NCBI GenBank assembly: GCA_900660155.1
Contig: CABFPE010000081.1
Span: 940,781-1,004,780, forward strand
Source: Hofstenia miamia
Taxonomy: Eukaryota > Xenacoelomorpha > Acoela > Hofsteniidae
Direction of reading: 5' to 3'
DNA: 64,000 bases
The stretch's first letter is position 1, and every line of letters begins with the position of its first letter. The translations under genes were made by a program, and so were the position numbers. A model generated the notes under the pieces. The model ran no database searches. It was not told the origin of the DNA and saw only the letters and a program-made list of their open reading frames with translations. Positions 23,972 through 35,465 of this stretch are shown here, one piece after another.

Positions 23972-24361
23972 TTAGTACTTTTCAACACAATATCTTTCTT
24001 GGATGTCAACATCTTCTTGTGTTTTAAAAATGATGGGTTTTTTTAACATTTTCCATATTGTGCACATGCTTCTTAGCTTGTTCAACTTTTCGTTAAACTC
24101 ATAATAATATTTTTGATATAGCCTTAATCCATTTATTGCTATCATTAGCGTCATTATAGCATCTATCCTGCTCATGTGGGCCAAATCAGGATGTATTTCA
24201 GTGTTAGGGTAAAAGAATTTGTATGTTGACCTCAGTGATTTCAATATTGATGCTTCATCATAGAAAGCACTTATATTTTCTCTTACTTCTTCTCTTGTGA
24301 TATCTTCTGCTTCATTTTTCCCTAATCTTATTATTGTTATAATTTCCACATGTCTCATCAC
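23972..24361 (-). CDS. Small ORF (129 aa) downstream of the accessory ORF, unknown
   Basis: I do not recognise the family. The protein is mostly charged and looks helical (REEVRENISAFYDEASILK, IDAIMTLMIAINGLRLYQKY). It has no signal peptide, zinc motif or clear membrane segment. It is the last open frame before the left terminal repeat, and shorter broken frames lie between it and the accessory ORF (24370-24680). It could be the C-terminal part of the accessory protein after frameshifts, or a separate reading frame. Confidence 0.4.
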   Translation of the reverse strand: MMRHVEIITIIRLGKNEAEDITREEVRENISAFYDEASILKSLRSTYKFFYPNTEIHPDLAHMSRIDAIMTLMIAINGLRLYQKYYYEFNEKLNKLRSMCTIWKMLKKPIIFKTQEDVDIQERYCVEKY

Positions 24362-24692
24362 ATCATAATATCAGTATTCTGAGCTCCATAACTCTCCCCA
24401 CACTATGTCATTTTATGCCCAAAAAGAGTATGACTGTTTGCATTGTTCTTTTTTTGATTTCTTGTCAGACTTTATGTATTTGTTTATGTATGGCATCTCC
24501 TTCTCTATATAGATCATATGGTGTGACTTCTCCTTCTATATAAATTCTCTCCTTATTGTTGTTTTTCAGCAAGATTTCTTTTGATTTCTTATATCTCTCA
24601 TCATTTACTCATTTCTCCACTTCCTGCTGTGTGTTTACATATGTATTTTCTTCATGCATGAATGCTCTAACAGCTTTTTTATCTTTTAGCCT

Positions 24693-26624
24693 CTATGTTG
24701 GTAATAGCATTGGTATTGAAATCATTGGTGGCACTGTGCATTTCAATAATGTTGTCATTGTTTGTTTTAATATTGCCTGGTAGGATCCTTGCATTTTTGC
24801 TGTTGTCACCATTCCAAATGTTGCTGGATAATTGTTTTTGGCTTTCCTTATGTTTTTCCAAAACATATTTGTTAAACCATGTTTCATTAACTTTTGTACT
24901 GTCTCTGGTTTCATTATCATTTTTGAAGTAATACATTTGATATCCACCACTATCTGATTTTGTGGCTGTAACATTTCATCAATTTCTACCCATGACATCT
25001 CACTTGGTTCTTGTTCTCCCCATTTTTCCATATTTATTTTGTTGATTACTCTTTTAGTGTTGGGGGTAAGTGCTATTTCCATTGATTGTACCAGTGTGTC
25101 TTCAATTTGCATTTCTTCTTGGCTTTTACTCACCATCTTAATAATTTCAATCAGGCAGTTTTGTCCTTCTCTTCCCACTGTCTCTGATCTTTTGATTATT
25201 TTTGTATATGTGAACTGCAGGTAGTCCTTAAGATATTTTCTTATTTCTCTAGTTATTGTTTTGTGCACTTCCTTTTCTTCTATCTTCTTTATTGTTTCCA
25301 CCATTTCTGCTTGCTCTCTCCTCATTAATTTCTGTGTTGTTATCCATGGTTGTTGCCTTAGAGATCTGAGCTTGGTGTTTGATGTCCCTACCCACATGTA
25401 TTTATTTGTTTCATCTGTTAGTATATCCACTTCACTCAGGCATATACCTGTTTTATTGGCAAGTTCAACTACACTTGGTCTGTCTAGCATATGGTGCTGC
25501 ATAAGCAATCTGGTGAAATATTTTTCAAATTTCTGTTGCATTTTCTTTGTTGGTGATAATGGCAAGATGTCAATGTGTTGTAGCATCCATTGTTTTATGT
25601 TTGGTGGTATTGGTGCTATGGCTATCTCATGTTTCTTGTTTTTATCCACCTGACATATCTCTTTTTTCATCATTGGTAATACCAATTTTTTGTTGCTAGT
25701 CAATGCTATTGCCATTAGCCATGTAGATATCCTTGCCCTTATATCAGGTGCATTTATTTCTTCAAATAGCATTGTCTTGAAATTTTTCCTTGCATCCATT
25801 TCATATGCTCTTCTAATTTTGTGCAATACAGCCTCTACTGATTTGTGATACTTTTTTGTTGGTGATCTTATATTGATTAACAGCCATTCATCTTGTATTG
25901 GTTTGTCTGCTTTAATTTCATTCCAGACTTTTGCTATTCTCTGTAAGTGTTCAGGAGTCTGATTCATATTGCATTTTAGAAATATGTTTTCTATTTCTTC
26001 CAAATTACCTTCTGTTCCTACCAGTTCCATCATTCTCATTTGATAGTACATATTGATTGCTATCTTTGGCTCCACCATTATTCTTTGTGCTGGTGCTAGT
26101 TCATTGATTTGTAGATCTATCTTAATGAGGTTGGATATTTTTGCTTTCCCATTGTCTATAATAAAGAGGTTTTCTAGTTTTATCTCCATTTCCTTGACAA
26201 CCTCTGGGATTTGTTCTTGATTTTGAGGTATGATAATTATTACCTTTGTTTTGCATTTCTTGGCTATCCACAGTGTTTCCTCAATGTTTGTCTGCAAGGT
26301 TTTTGAACTAATCTTGCTTTGTTTAATGAAGTATATCATCTTTAGGTGGTTTTTCTCAAGGTTTACCTGTTCACAATCCCTTAATATCTTTTCTCTATTT
26401 TTCATGAGCTTTTGTACATCTTACAGTGTAAACTGTTCATCAAATGTGATATATACTGTGCTTTTGAAAAATGGCCAATTGAACTCTTCTTTCATTGATG
26501 TCATGCAGACAATTATCATATTACATGTGGGTCGATTCTTTTTGTCTATCACAATTGGAATCACTAAACTTTTGTTTTCTTTTGTGGACATATTTTGTCT
26601 GATCAAGCATTTTGTTTCTAGCAA
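24693..26624 (-). CDS. Accessory ORF of the retroelement (about 640 aa, one stop), unknown family
   Basis: 26405-24693 is open for 570 codons. One TAA (26423-26421) separates it from a same-frame upstream segment starting at 26624 (MLETKCLIRQNM...), so the intact protein would be about 640 aa. I know no matching family. It is charged, lysine-rich and predicted helical, with no signal peptide, transmembrane span, zinc knuckle or DDE/RT motif, which argues against env. Landmarks are KVIIIIPQNQEQIPEVV, DEWLLINIRSPTKKYHKSVE, ISTWLMAIALTSNKKLVLP, KHEIAIAPIPPNIKQWML, NKYMWVGTSNTKL and, near the end, NQIVVDIKCITSKM and NNYPATFGMVTTAKM. A divergent homologue lies at 39890-41830. It follows pol on the same strand, where spliced or internally initiated accessory genes of LTR elements sit. 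Confidence 0.75.
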
Positions 26625-26836
26625 CAGATTGTGGGAATGCTGTATAAGTTCATAAAATTTGTGTTTGTAAAACTTAAGTTTTTAAATATAAGTTTGTATA
26701 TCTGTTCTTTAAATTTAAGTTCATAAATATATGTTCATATATTTGTTTGTAAAATTTAAGTTCAGAAATATATATTCATATATCTGTTCATAAAATTTAA
26801 ATTCATTAAGTTATTCAAATTGAATATGACTACTAT

Positions 26837-27560
26837 TTATTCTATAACTAAATTGTCACATGAATTATATCTCATTCTTCTGTTTGCAATGAAGTATGGA
26901 TGTATGTGTTCTTTGCCTATTTTTGTCATCTGATGTTCTCTCTCTTCTGATCTGGATGATTTTGTTGTTGTTGAGAGCTGCCTGTGTGAAAATATTTCTG
27001 AACTCTGAGTTGTAGTTGGAAGGGAACTAGTTGAAGGTTGTTCTGACATATCCATTTCAGAGTCATCACTAATTGGCTGGATGTCTAAATCTTTTAAGGT
27101 TTTTAGAGCTGTTTCCTCTTTGCCCTTTAGTTGGCATCAAATACTACTGGAGGTTGAGGGGGAGTGTGAATATTCTAGTGTTTCCAACATCACATCCTTT
27201 AATTGATGATTGGTATCCTGATGATGGCATTTGGGTGAGGGTGTCCTTTTTGTCTTTGTCTCCATCCTCATACCCTTTAATTGGTAATCAGGTTGTGGAG
27301 ACCTTTTTCTTACTCTGCATCATGTATTGCTGGGTGTTTGATTCTCCATCCTCATACCCTTTAATTGGTAATCAGATTGTGGAGCTTGTCTTTTAATTCT
27401 TCATCTTTTATTACAAGGTGTTGAATGCTCCATCATCATGCCCTTTAGTTGATGATCAGATTGTGGAGTCCTTCTGCGCACTCTTCTGGATGTCATTGGT
27501 GATCTGTGAGTACTGTTGGTTCTCTTCATTTTTCCCAAATTCAGTTACAAAATTAATATC
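26837..27560 (-). CDS. Integrase C-terminal tail with about 27-aa repeats
   Basis: Downstream of the integrase core the minus strand encodes a basic segment (SRRVRRRTPQ) followed by three repeats of a PQSDYQLKGMRME-type unit (DNA near 27440, 27360 and 27275) and a more distant fourth (HHQDTNHQLKD, near 27200). A Ser/Thr-rich tail then runs to the stop at 26837. Two stops interrupt the reading. The repeat and basic tail resemble disordered DNA-binding or targeting tails after retroelement integrases, but that role is inferred only. The DNA-level repeat period is about 80 bp. Confidence 0.6.
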
Positions 27561-28780
27561 TCATATTTTGGGGTCATATTTTGTTTTATTTTTTACTGCC
27601 CTCTGGGGCATTATTTTTCTTTCAACTTCTGGTTCATCATTTTTAGGTCTATATTTTTCATGGAATTCTTCTGCATGAATGCTATCAAGATTATCCATCT
27701 CAGCATAGGTGCTGTCATTAATTTGTATAATTTTAAATTCCGCATTTTTGTCTAGCATCATTTGCTCTATGTCTACTATTGCTTGTTTTAGATTTTGGAA
27801 GTGTAATATCCTTCCACCATTGAGTTTATAGTTATTATTCAGTAATGTCTGTGTAATAGTGAATGGCCCTGACCACTGTGTTTTTAGCTTCCTTACTTGG
27901 TTCATGTCTTCTGTTCTCATTAGCATGTATGTGTAAACCTTATCCCCTTCCTTGTGTGGTTTCCTGTAAATTTTCTTGTTGAAATTTCTTTCTTGTCTTA
28001 TCACAGATTTTTTTGTATTGTGACACATTGCTTCATGGATTCCTGTAATTTGGTCTTTGATCTTCCTTATATATTCATTATCCAGTTTGTTGGAGTATGC
28101 ATAGTATTGCATTGATATAGGTGTTTCTGCTTCTCTTCCATACATGGCCTTGTATTGAGTCATCCCTGTTGTTGAATGTACTGAGGTGTTGTAGAAATAT
28201 TCTACCATTTCTATGACCTCTCTCCAATCTCTGCCTCCTATTCTTGATGTTAACACTCTTATTAATTTAATCATTGTTCTATTCAGTCTCTCAACAGCTC
28301 TGTTCACTTGCAGATGATATGCTGTTGTTTTTTCAGTTAAAATTTCCATTAATTTAGTCATTTCTTCAAATAATTTGCTTTCAAATTGTACTCCTCTGTC
28401 TGATACTATTGTTTGCATTGGTCCAATATTCAGTTTCCATTCCTTCATGATTTTCTCTGCCACTATTTTTGCTGTTGTTGAATCCAATGGGGTCACCTGT
28501 GCATACTTTGTGAAATTATCCACCAAACCAAGAATGTATTGATATCCCTCATCAACCTGTGATAATTTTTCCAAATCAACATGCAAAATTTCATTTGTTG
28601 TGGTTGAAATTATTTTTTCCAGTGGTGCCATTTGTCTTGGGAAATGGCTTTTATTGTTTATCAGACATGTTGTACAAATGTTGATTATATCTTCCACTGT
28701 TCTTCTAATACTTGTTGTTATGAATCTTGCATTAAATGTTTTTTCAGTTTGAATTTTTCCAATGTGTCTGTTTTCATGTT
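27561..28780 (-). CDS. Retroelement integrase, second copy or allele (HHCC plus DDE)
   Basis: The enzyme would insert element cDNA into the genome. The N-terminal zinc site is intact here: HENRHIGKIQ then CTTC near 28770-28665. The core has HVDLEKLSQVDEGYQYI (first Asp), IVSDRGVQFES (second Asp) and VNRAVERLNRT (catalytic Glu). A chromo-like/GPY region follows (GDKVYTYML, LKTQWSGPFTI). It ends with KTKYDPKI. It is nearly identical to 28908-30044 but differs at several residues and lacks a 16-nt deletion found there, so it comes from another allele or copy and begins at the N at 28781. Confidence 0.85.
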
Positions 28781-28907
28781 NATCATGCCCTTTAGTTGAT
28801 GATCAGATTGTGGAGTCCTTCTGCGCACTCTTCTGGATGTCATTGGTGATCTGTGAGTACTGTTGGTTCTCTTCATTTTTCCCAAATTCAGTTACAAAAT
28901 TAATATC

Positions 28908-30240
28908 TCATATTTTGGGGTCATATTTTGTTTTATTTTTTACTGCCCTCTGGGGCATTATTTTTCTTTCAACTTCTGGTTCATCATTTTTAGGTCTATA
29001 TTTTTCATGGAATTCTTCTGCATGAATGCTATCAAGATTATCCATCTCAGCATAGGTGCTGTCATTAATTTGTATAATTTTAAATTCCGCATTTTTGTCT
29101 AGCATCATTTGCTCTATGTCTACTATTGCTTGTTTTAGATTTTGGAAGTGTAATATCCTTCCACCATTGAGTTTATAGTTATTATTCAGTAATGTCTGTG
29201 TAATAGTGAATGGCCCTGACCACTGTGTTTTTAGCTTCCTTACTTGGTTCATGTCTTCTGTTCTCATTAGCATGTATGTGTAAACCTTATCCCCTTCCTT
29301 GTGTGGTTTCCTGTAAATTTTCTTGTTGAAATTTCTTTCTTGTCTTATCACAGATTTTTTTGTATTGTGACACATTGCTTCATGGATTCCTGTAATTTGG
29401 TCTTTGATCTTCCTTATATATTCATTATCCAGTTTGTTGGAGTATGCATAGTATTGCACTGATATAGGTGTTGCCACTTCTCTTCCATACATGGCCTTGT
29501 ATTGAGTCATCCCTGTTGTTGAATGTACTGAGGTGTTGTAGAAATATTCTACCATTTCTATGACCTCTCTCCAATCTCTGCCTCCTATTCTTGATGTTAA
29601 CACTCTTATTAATTTAATCATTGTTCTATTCAGTCTCTCAACAGCTCTGTTCACTTGCAGATGATATGCTGTTGTTTTTTCAGTTAAAATTTCCATTAAT
29701 TTAGTCATTTCTTCAAATAATTTGCTTTCAAATTGTACTCCTCTGTCTGATAGTATTGTTTCCATTGGTCCAATATTCAGTTTCCATTCCTTCATGATTT
29801 TCTCTGCCACTATTTTTGCTGTTGTTGAATCCAATGGGGTCACCTGTGCATACTTTGTGAAATTATCCACCAAACCAAGAATGTATTGATATCCCTCATC
29901 AACCTGTGATAATTTTTCCAAATCAACATGCAAAATTTCATTTGTTGTGGTTGAAGTTATTTTTTCCAGTGGTGCCATTTGTCTTGGGAAATGGCTTTTA
30001 TTGTTTATCAGACATGTTGTACAAATGTTGATTATATCTTCCACTGTTCTTCTAATACTTGTTGTTATGAATCTTGCATTAAATGTTTTTTCAGTTTGAA
30101 TTTTTCATGTTTCTTATCAATTCCTTTTTGTAATACTTGGGAATTGCTATCCTTAGCGTTTTTCCTTCAACATATAGAAGACAATTGTTATTTACCTTCC
30201 ATCTGTATCTTTGGAAATAGCTATTAGCTTCTTTCCCTAG
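28908..30240 (-). pseudogene. Retroelement integrase, copy contiguous with RT
   Basis: This copy runs on from the RT side: GKEANSYFQRYRWKVNNN and LRIAIPKYYKKELI (30240-30115) are the N-terminal integrase approach. A 16-nt deletion near 30110, between GAAAA repeats, removes the HENRH part of the zinc site and shifts the frame. The remaining 378 codons (30044-28908) keep the DDE residues (HVDLEKL, ILSDRGVQFES, NRAVERLNRT) and the C-terminal domain. As assembled it would not encode a full integrase. Confidence 0.85.
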
Positions 30241-30574
30241 GATCCTTTTTTCATCATGCACTTTTCTATTATCTCTTTCAGAATGATGTCTGTTTGTTGT
30301 TTCTTGATTATATTGTTTTCAGTGATTTCCTCTTTGATTGTTATGGGCATTACTGTGTTCCCTTTCTTGTCTGCATTAATTTCTGGTAATTCTTTATACT
30401 CATTATGAGGTAAGAATTGAAATGGTTTCTTTTCCCCATCTATTTTTCAATATTTCTTTGATACTCCAGTAGCACCATCCAAAAATCCGCATTTTTGTGC
30501 AGTGTGTGCTTTCAGTGTTCTATTGTGAACTTGAATTCATTGAGATACTCAATCCATCACAACACTATTGATGA

Positions 30575-31777
30575 TTAATCACCTGAAAACTTTTTTAACC
30601 ATGCTAGTCCACTATTATCAGTTCTTACTTTAAAGTTTTGCCCTTTCAAGAAATACTGAAATTTTATAATACTTTCCACTAACACTAACATTTCCAATTT
30701 AGTCAATCCATAATTTTCTTCACTTTGTTTGAGTTTTCTACTGAAGAATTGTATAGGTACCTCTTTTTCATCTTTTATTTGCTCTAGACATGCACCTATG
30801 GCGACATTACTTGCATTGCAATCTAAAATGAATTCCTTCTCATAGTCAGGTGTGTTCAGTGATGGCATATTACTTAACTCACTTTTTATGTTGTCTAACT
30901 GTTCTTGTTCTTTCCATGTCCATTTGAAAATCTTAGATTTTGTTAACAATGTTGTCATTTTGTTTGTCTTATGGGCTACATTTGCTATAAAAGATCCATA
31001 ATAGTTTATGATTCCCATTATTCTCTGTAGGTCTTTTTTTGTTTTTGGGCTACTAATGTTCTGTATCATTTCTTTTGCATTGTTTTTCATTTTCTTTTCT
31101 CCTTTCTGTATTTGTCTTCCCAAGAATGCTACTTGTGTTTTCAAAATTTCACATTTTTTTCTGTTTACATGCAGTCTTGCATTATATAGAATTGTTAACA
31201 TTCTATCAAGTTCTTTGATTGTATCACTTCCTATTAAAATATCATCTATGTATGCACTAACTTCTTCTTCTATCTTTTTGTTACTTTACTTGAGCACTTT
31301 TGTTACATACCTTTGAAACATAGCCAGCACATTACATAATCCAAAAGCCATGTACATCCATTTGAATAGCCCATATGGCGTTATAAATGCTGTATTTTCA
31401 ATGTCTTTAGGCTCCATCAGCACCTGTCAATATGCCTTACATAAGTCTATATATGTGTAATACTTATTCTTGCTAGCTTCATATATGATATCTTCTTGTT
31501 TGATGAAGACTGTCAGTGCAGCATACAGACTTTCACTAGGTCTTATTATCTTGTTGTCTATTAGTTCATTCACAATGATATTGTAATTTTCTTTCAGATT
31601 TTCTGGTAGTGTCCTACATTGTAATCTTATTGGCTCATTTGTGGTTGTTATAATTTTGTGTGTTTCTTCCACCATTTTTCCAATGCTTATCTCTCCAAAG
31701 TTGAATATTTTTGCGTGTTTTTGTAAGATTTCAACCAATTTTTTTCTTTCCCCTTCATTCAGATGCTGATAGTTCAT
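30575..31777 (-). pseudogene. Retroelement reverse transcriptase-RNase H
   Basis: RT begins around 31777 (NEPIRLQCRTLPENL, LIDNKIIRPSESLYA). YIDLCKAY then meets a TGA at the position of a conserved Trp (31429-31427). ITPYGLFKWMYMAFGL and the catalytic AYIDDILIGSD (about 31255-31220) follow, then KCEILKTQVAFLG. RNase H has its acidic residues (FILDCNAS, LTKLEML, RTDNSGLAWL) and ends at 30575. At least two stops interrupt RT, so it is inactive as read. The YIDD box and the order of domains place it in Ty3/gypsy. Confidence 0.88.
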
Positions 31778-31872
31778 TTCATTGATTACTGGTATTTGAT
31801 ACTAATTGTCTTCTTCAATTATGTTGATTGTTTTATTCACCATCATTTTTTCCATTTTAACTCTTTTTCCTT

Positions 31873-32472
31873 TTATCTTAAGATTGTCCCTTTTATGTTA
31901 ACTATGTGGTTAGTTGCATTTAATATCAGTATAGTGCCTTTACCTTTCTTGACTGTGCACAGACTTGACGGGATTGACAATTTCTTCATATTGATTCCTT
32001 TCTGATCATATATCATTATTTCAGCACTTATCTCATTTCCTGTTTCTATTTGGCACATTCTCCAATTATTAGGTAATATTTTTATATCCTCACTTAGTTG
32101 GAACTGTATTACCTCTGTGTTTTCTTCTTCTTCTTCATGGGTTGTTACTATTTCTTCCTGTACCAATATTGTTTTATTCATGTAATCTATGATGCATATA
32201 TTATTTGCCAGAAAGTCATTTCCCAGTATCACTTAATATGGTAATGAATTTCTCTCTGTGTCTATAACTGTAAATGTTTGTGAGAATGTCATATTTGCTA
32301 TTTGAATTGGTACCTCTTGCAGTTTGCCTTTTATGTCAATATAATCTCCAGAGGCATTTATTAACCTACTTTTTTCTTTTTGTAGATTTTGTCTTTTGAA
32401 TCCTATTCTCAATGCATATTCATTGGTAATGATTGATATTACTGCTCCTGTATCAATAGTTGCTTTGACCAT
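31873..32472 (-). pseudogene. Retroelement aspartic protease
   Basis: ATIDTGAVISII carries the catalytic DTG. INASGDYIDIKG follows as the flap region. After one in-frame TAA (near 32233), VILGNDFLANN is the hydrophobic ILG block before the end of the domain. The sequence then runs on to an acidic linker (THEEEEENTEV) before RT. The protease would cut the gag-pol polyprotein. Confidence 0.82.
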
Positions 32473-32675
32473 TACTCCATTAATTACAAATGTGATTGTA
32501 TTTGTTTTGATCAGGTTGGTTACAATTAGTACAGGTGCACAGTTTATTGGAGATGGTGCTCCTTTTAGTTTAAAGTATCATTGTCTGTTTTTTCATTTTG
32601 TTCTTCTTCATCCTCATCATTTAGTAAGTTTTCCTCTTCAAAATATGCTTCTTCCTCCTCAATTAAATTTAATTG

Positions 32676-32936
32676 TCACTTGCAATACTTTTTTGTGTGG
32701 CCTTTCTTACCACACATTTGGCACTTTAAGTCTTTCCTATTTATTCTTTTTATTGTGCCATCTTTTAGTTTTATTTTTATAATTTCATCTCTGGGTTTTT
32801 TCATATCTTCTCTTCCTGTTATTTTACTATTACTGTTTGTCATCAATAATGGTACTGCCTTTACCATTGCTGATTTTTTGTTTATCTGAGTGTTGTTTTC
32901 CATTGTCACTTGTATAGCTAACCCTTTCCTTATCAT
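32676..32936 (-). CDS. Nucleocapsid-like zinc knuckle segment of gag
   Basis: An 86-aa open frame ends in a single CCHC knuckle, CQMCGKKGHTKKYC, preceded by a Lys/Arg-rich stretch (KIKLKDGTIKRINRKDLK). Such knuckles bind element RNA for packaging. It sits between the capsid-like frames and the protease, as expected for gag. Confidence 0.8.
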   Translation of the reverse strand: MIRKGLAIQVTMENNTQINKKSAMVKAVPLLMTNSNSKITGREDMKKPRDEIIKIKLKDGTIKRINRKDLKCQMCGKKGHTKKYCK

Positions 32937-33059
32937 TCTGTCTAAGGAATCATCAGCATCACACTTTATTTAAAACTGTTGTCAAATTGGATCTGGTAGT
33001 CCCTTGCAAACATTCAAAAACAAGTCATATTTTGAATATGTTCATTCTCTTGAACTTAG

Positions 33060-33406
33060 CTATAAAAATCTTTCTACCTGGGACATGTAATTATTTAGAT
33101 CTTTTCTCTTATTCATTTTCATACTGTTTAGTAACATTTCATCATTGTAATATTGTTGGTACTCTCCCACTAATTCCTTATAATTTGTTTTTGTTTCTAT
33201 GTCCAATACTAAATAGTGTTGATATGCCAGTACAGAGGAAATCTCACTGCAGCTTGTCTCTGTGTAACCTTTCTTTCCTTCACACTCATTTCGAACATTT
33301 TGACCCATTTGTTAAACATTGGTGAGTAGCTATCAACCCTTCCCATGAATTTAGGGAGGATTACTTTACATGCTGGTGTGTCTACGTCTTTTTCCTCTGT
33401 TAACAT
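33060..33406 (-). pseudogene. Gag capsid-like segment, frameshifted
   Basis: Two overlapping frames (33406-33209 and 33308-33060) together read like a retrotransposon gag capsid: VILPKFMGRVDSYSPMFNKW (the P-KF-G-....-W block common in gypsy gags), then FHYFVL-like text around LAYQHYLVLDIETKTNYKEL and a helical QQYYNDEMLLNSMKMNKR stretch. One frameshift near 33240 separates them. The assignment rests on order and pattern only. Confidence 0.6.
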
Positions 33407-33430
33407 AGTATCATCAAATGTAGGCTTTGT

Positions 33431-33796
33431 CTATCCTGCTTTTTTACAATTTTCTTTTACCTGTTTTGTTATGGTAGTCACTAATTTTTCCATAAATTCT
33501 TCCTCAGTTTCACATTGTTTGTAAATTTCTATTGGCGTCTCTCTTGTTGGTATTGCTTTATTTAGCTCTTCTGGCTTTTCAGCTATTATAGTTTCTATCA
33601 CTTTGGCATTTCTTTCTTCCTTATTTTCCTTTTCTTCATTAGTTAATACCATTAATCTAATTTCATCTTTCAAATTATCAATTTCTATTTGCTTTGTGAT
33701 GTTTTCTTCTCTGAGATTTACATTTTCATCATGCATCTGGCTCATAAGTTGTTGTAACTTTTTGCTTTGTGCTTTGATTTCCTTATTGGCCTCCAT
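33431..33796 (-). CDS. Coiled-coil N-terminal gag segment (121 aa)
   Basis: It is strongly heptad-like (KKLQQLMSQMHDENVNLREE, EIDNLKDEIRLMVL) and Glu/Lys-rich. It lies just upstream of the capsid-like segment on the same strand and is probably the matrix or assembly part of gag. There is no membrane-targeting signal. Decayed frames continue to about 34100. Confidence 0.5.
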   Translation of the reverse strand: MEANKEIKAQSKKLQQLMSQMHDENVNLREENITKQIEIDNLKDEIRLMVLTNEEKENKEERNAKVIETIIAEKPEELNKAIPTRETPIEIYKQCETEEEFMEKLVTTITKQVKENCKKAG

Positions 33797-35465
33797 TAAT
33801 TTTTCATTTTGGCTTTGGAACAGACTTCATTGTTCCATCAGTCTTGTACTTGTATCCTGTATTATTTCCTCAATATATCTTTTTTTCAGCATTCACTAGC
33901 TCCACTTTGAATATTTGTTATGTAAAATTTTCTATCTGTATTGTCAACTCCCTTCTTTCTCTATTTTTGTTTTCAATTATGTTAGTGAGCTCAACTATAG
34001 TGAATTTTGCAGTTGCTTATGCTTGCTATAGCAATAATTCTACTGGGGACGTCTTGCTTTTGGGGGACATTGTAATGTCTTCTGGGGTTTTTTGATTTTG
34101 GTGTGTTTTCTGTGTCTTGGCTCTAGTCTTTTGTTTTTTCCTCAAATTTACCATTATCATTAATAGCTTTGAGTAATCCTTTGCTGGTTCCCTTCCAACA
34201 ATTTTTCTTGTGTTTAATTTAAGAATTATGTTTGTTTTGCCTTTGTTTTCTTTTCCTTTTCTTCCTCTAAAACAACCATCTTTGCACTAATTCTTAGTTC
34301 TAGGTTTTCTTTTGTTTCTTGAATTTTAGGATTTTCTATAAATTTCCATTTTCTTCCCTCTCAGACATGTTGGGCACCTGTCATAGTCACCATGTAGAAT
34401 CTTGCCAACACTAATTTTGCAATAACTTAAGAGTTGCTAATACATTCTCAGGGTGTATGCAATGTTTAGGGTGTGACAGATCCCTAATTTTCTCAACCTA
34501 ACTTGTTGTGTAGTTTATTAACTGAATTATTTTGAATTAGCTTTCCTTAATGCTTAACTAATCATGGTTTATTTAGATTAAGAACAGTGGATGGAATCCA
34601 GGGTCAAAACCCAGTGCAGATCTATGCTATCAAGAGATATCTTCTTTGGTGACAGCTAAAGCTTCTACTTGAACTTCACAGTGGAAACCAGTTGGTGAAT
34701 CAGTGTGTGGATGGTTAACTCAGTGATAGTGTGTGTGAGATAACTTAATAATTTAGTGCATTGATTGTCCTTTTATTATGACTATGTAAATAAAAGGAAA
34801 TAATGCAACATTGGTGCTTTAGCTTGTTATTTTGCCTTACATGTAATAGCCCTACAGATATAGTAATACATGTTAGCCCTTTGTACATGTGAACAATCAA
34901 TGCAGTCAGCAAGAAAGCTAGTTTGTAAATCAGTTGATAGTCCACTAAATTGCTAAGTAGTAAATACATTGTACAAAAGAACTGTACAGTAAACATGTAG
35001 AGCAATCTAAAAGCAATCATAATAATCTGTGAGTAATGAATGACAGGAAAGCTATAATGGTTAAAAATCCCTATCCCTATTTGTAACTTATAAGCACATC
35101 AAGTAATCTACAGCTACTGACCTCACCACACTTTTGAAAGGCTGAATGTGAAGGGGGACCACTGAACAATAACTCTAGTGCTTGAACATTTAGATTTCCA
35201 TTTAAATAATAAATATCCTGACAAAAATAACAAAGTAAATTCAGTAAAATTCATTCATCATTGAATGTAATAATCAACATATATTTATAGCACATTTAAG
35301 TAAATAATCAAACACTCAGCTAGTACCTGTTGATTGAAGCTTGTTTACAATTTTCCCTGCCTTTCTTGTCCTGCTTTAATTACGTGACATTGGCATTAAT
35401 TAGTATTGCTGTTTGCTCATTTTGATGTTTGCCAAATACTACCAAGTTAATTTAAATATAAAACT
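33797..35465. other. Gag leader / non-coding part of the retroelement
   Basis: No sustained coding on the minus strand beyond about 34100. GC content changes near 34400. I could not find a clear tRNA primer-binding site next to the right terminal repeat. Confidence 0.4.

Noticed and set aside
24693-26624. Accessory ORF as a retroviral-type envelope
   Set aside because: No signal peptide, no transmembrane span, no cysteine pattern and no cleavage site are visible.
31427-31429. TGA at a conserved Trp position in the retroelement RT, as a hint of codon reassignment
   Set aside because: Host genes here need no TGA decoding, and the same element also carries TAA stops. A simple Trp to stop mutation explains it.
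32396-32782. Plus-strand ORFs opposite the retroelement gag-pol
   Set aside because: Hydrophobic translations are the antisense of A-rich coding sequence; the real signal is on the minus strand.
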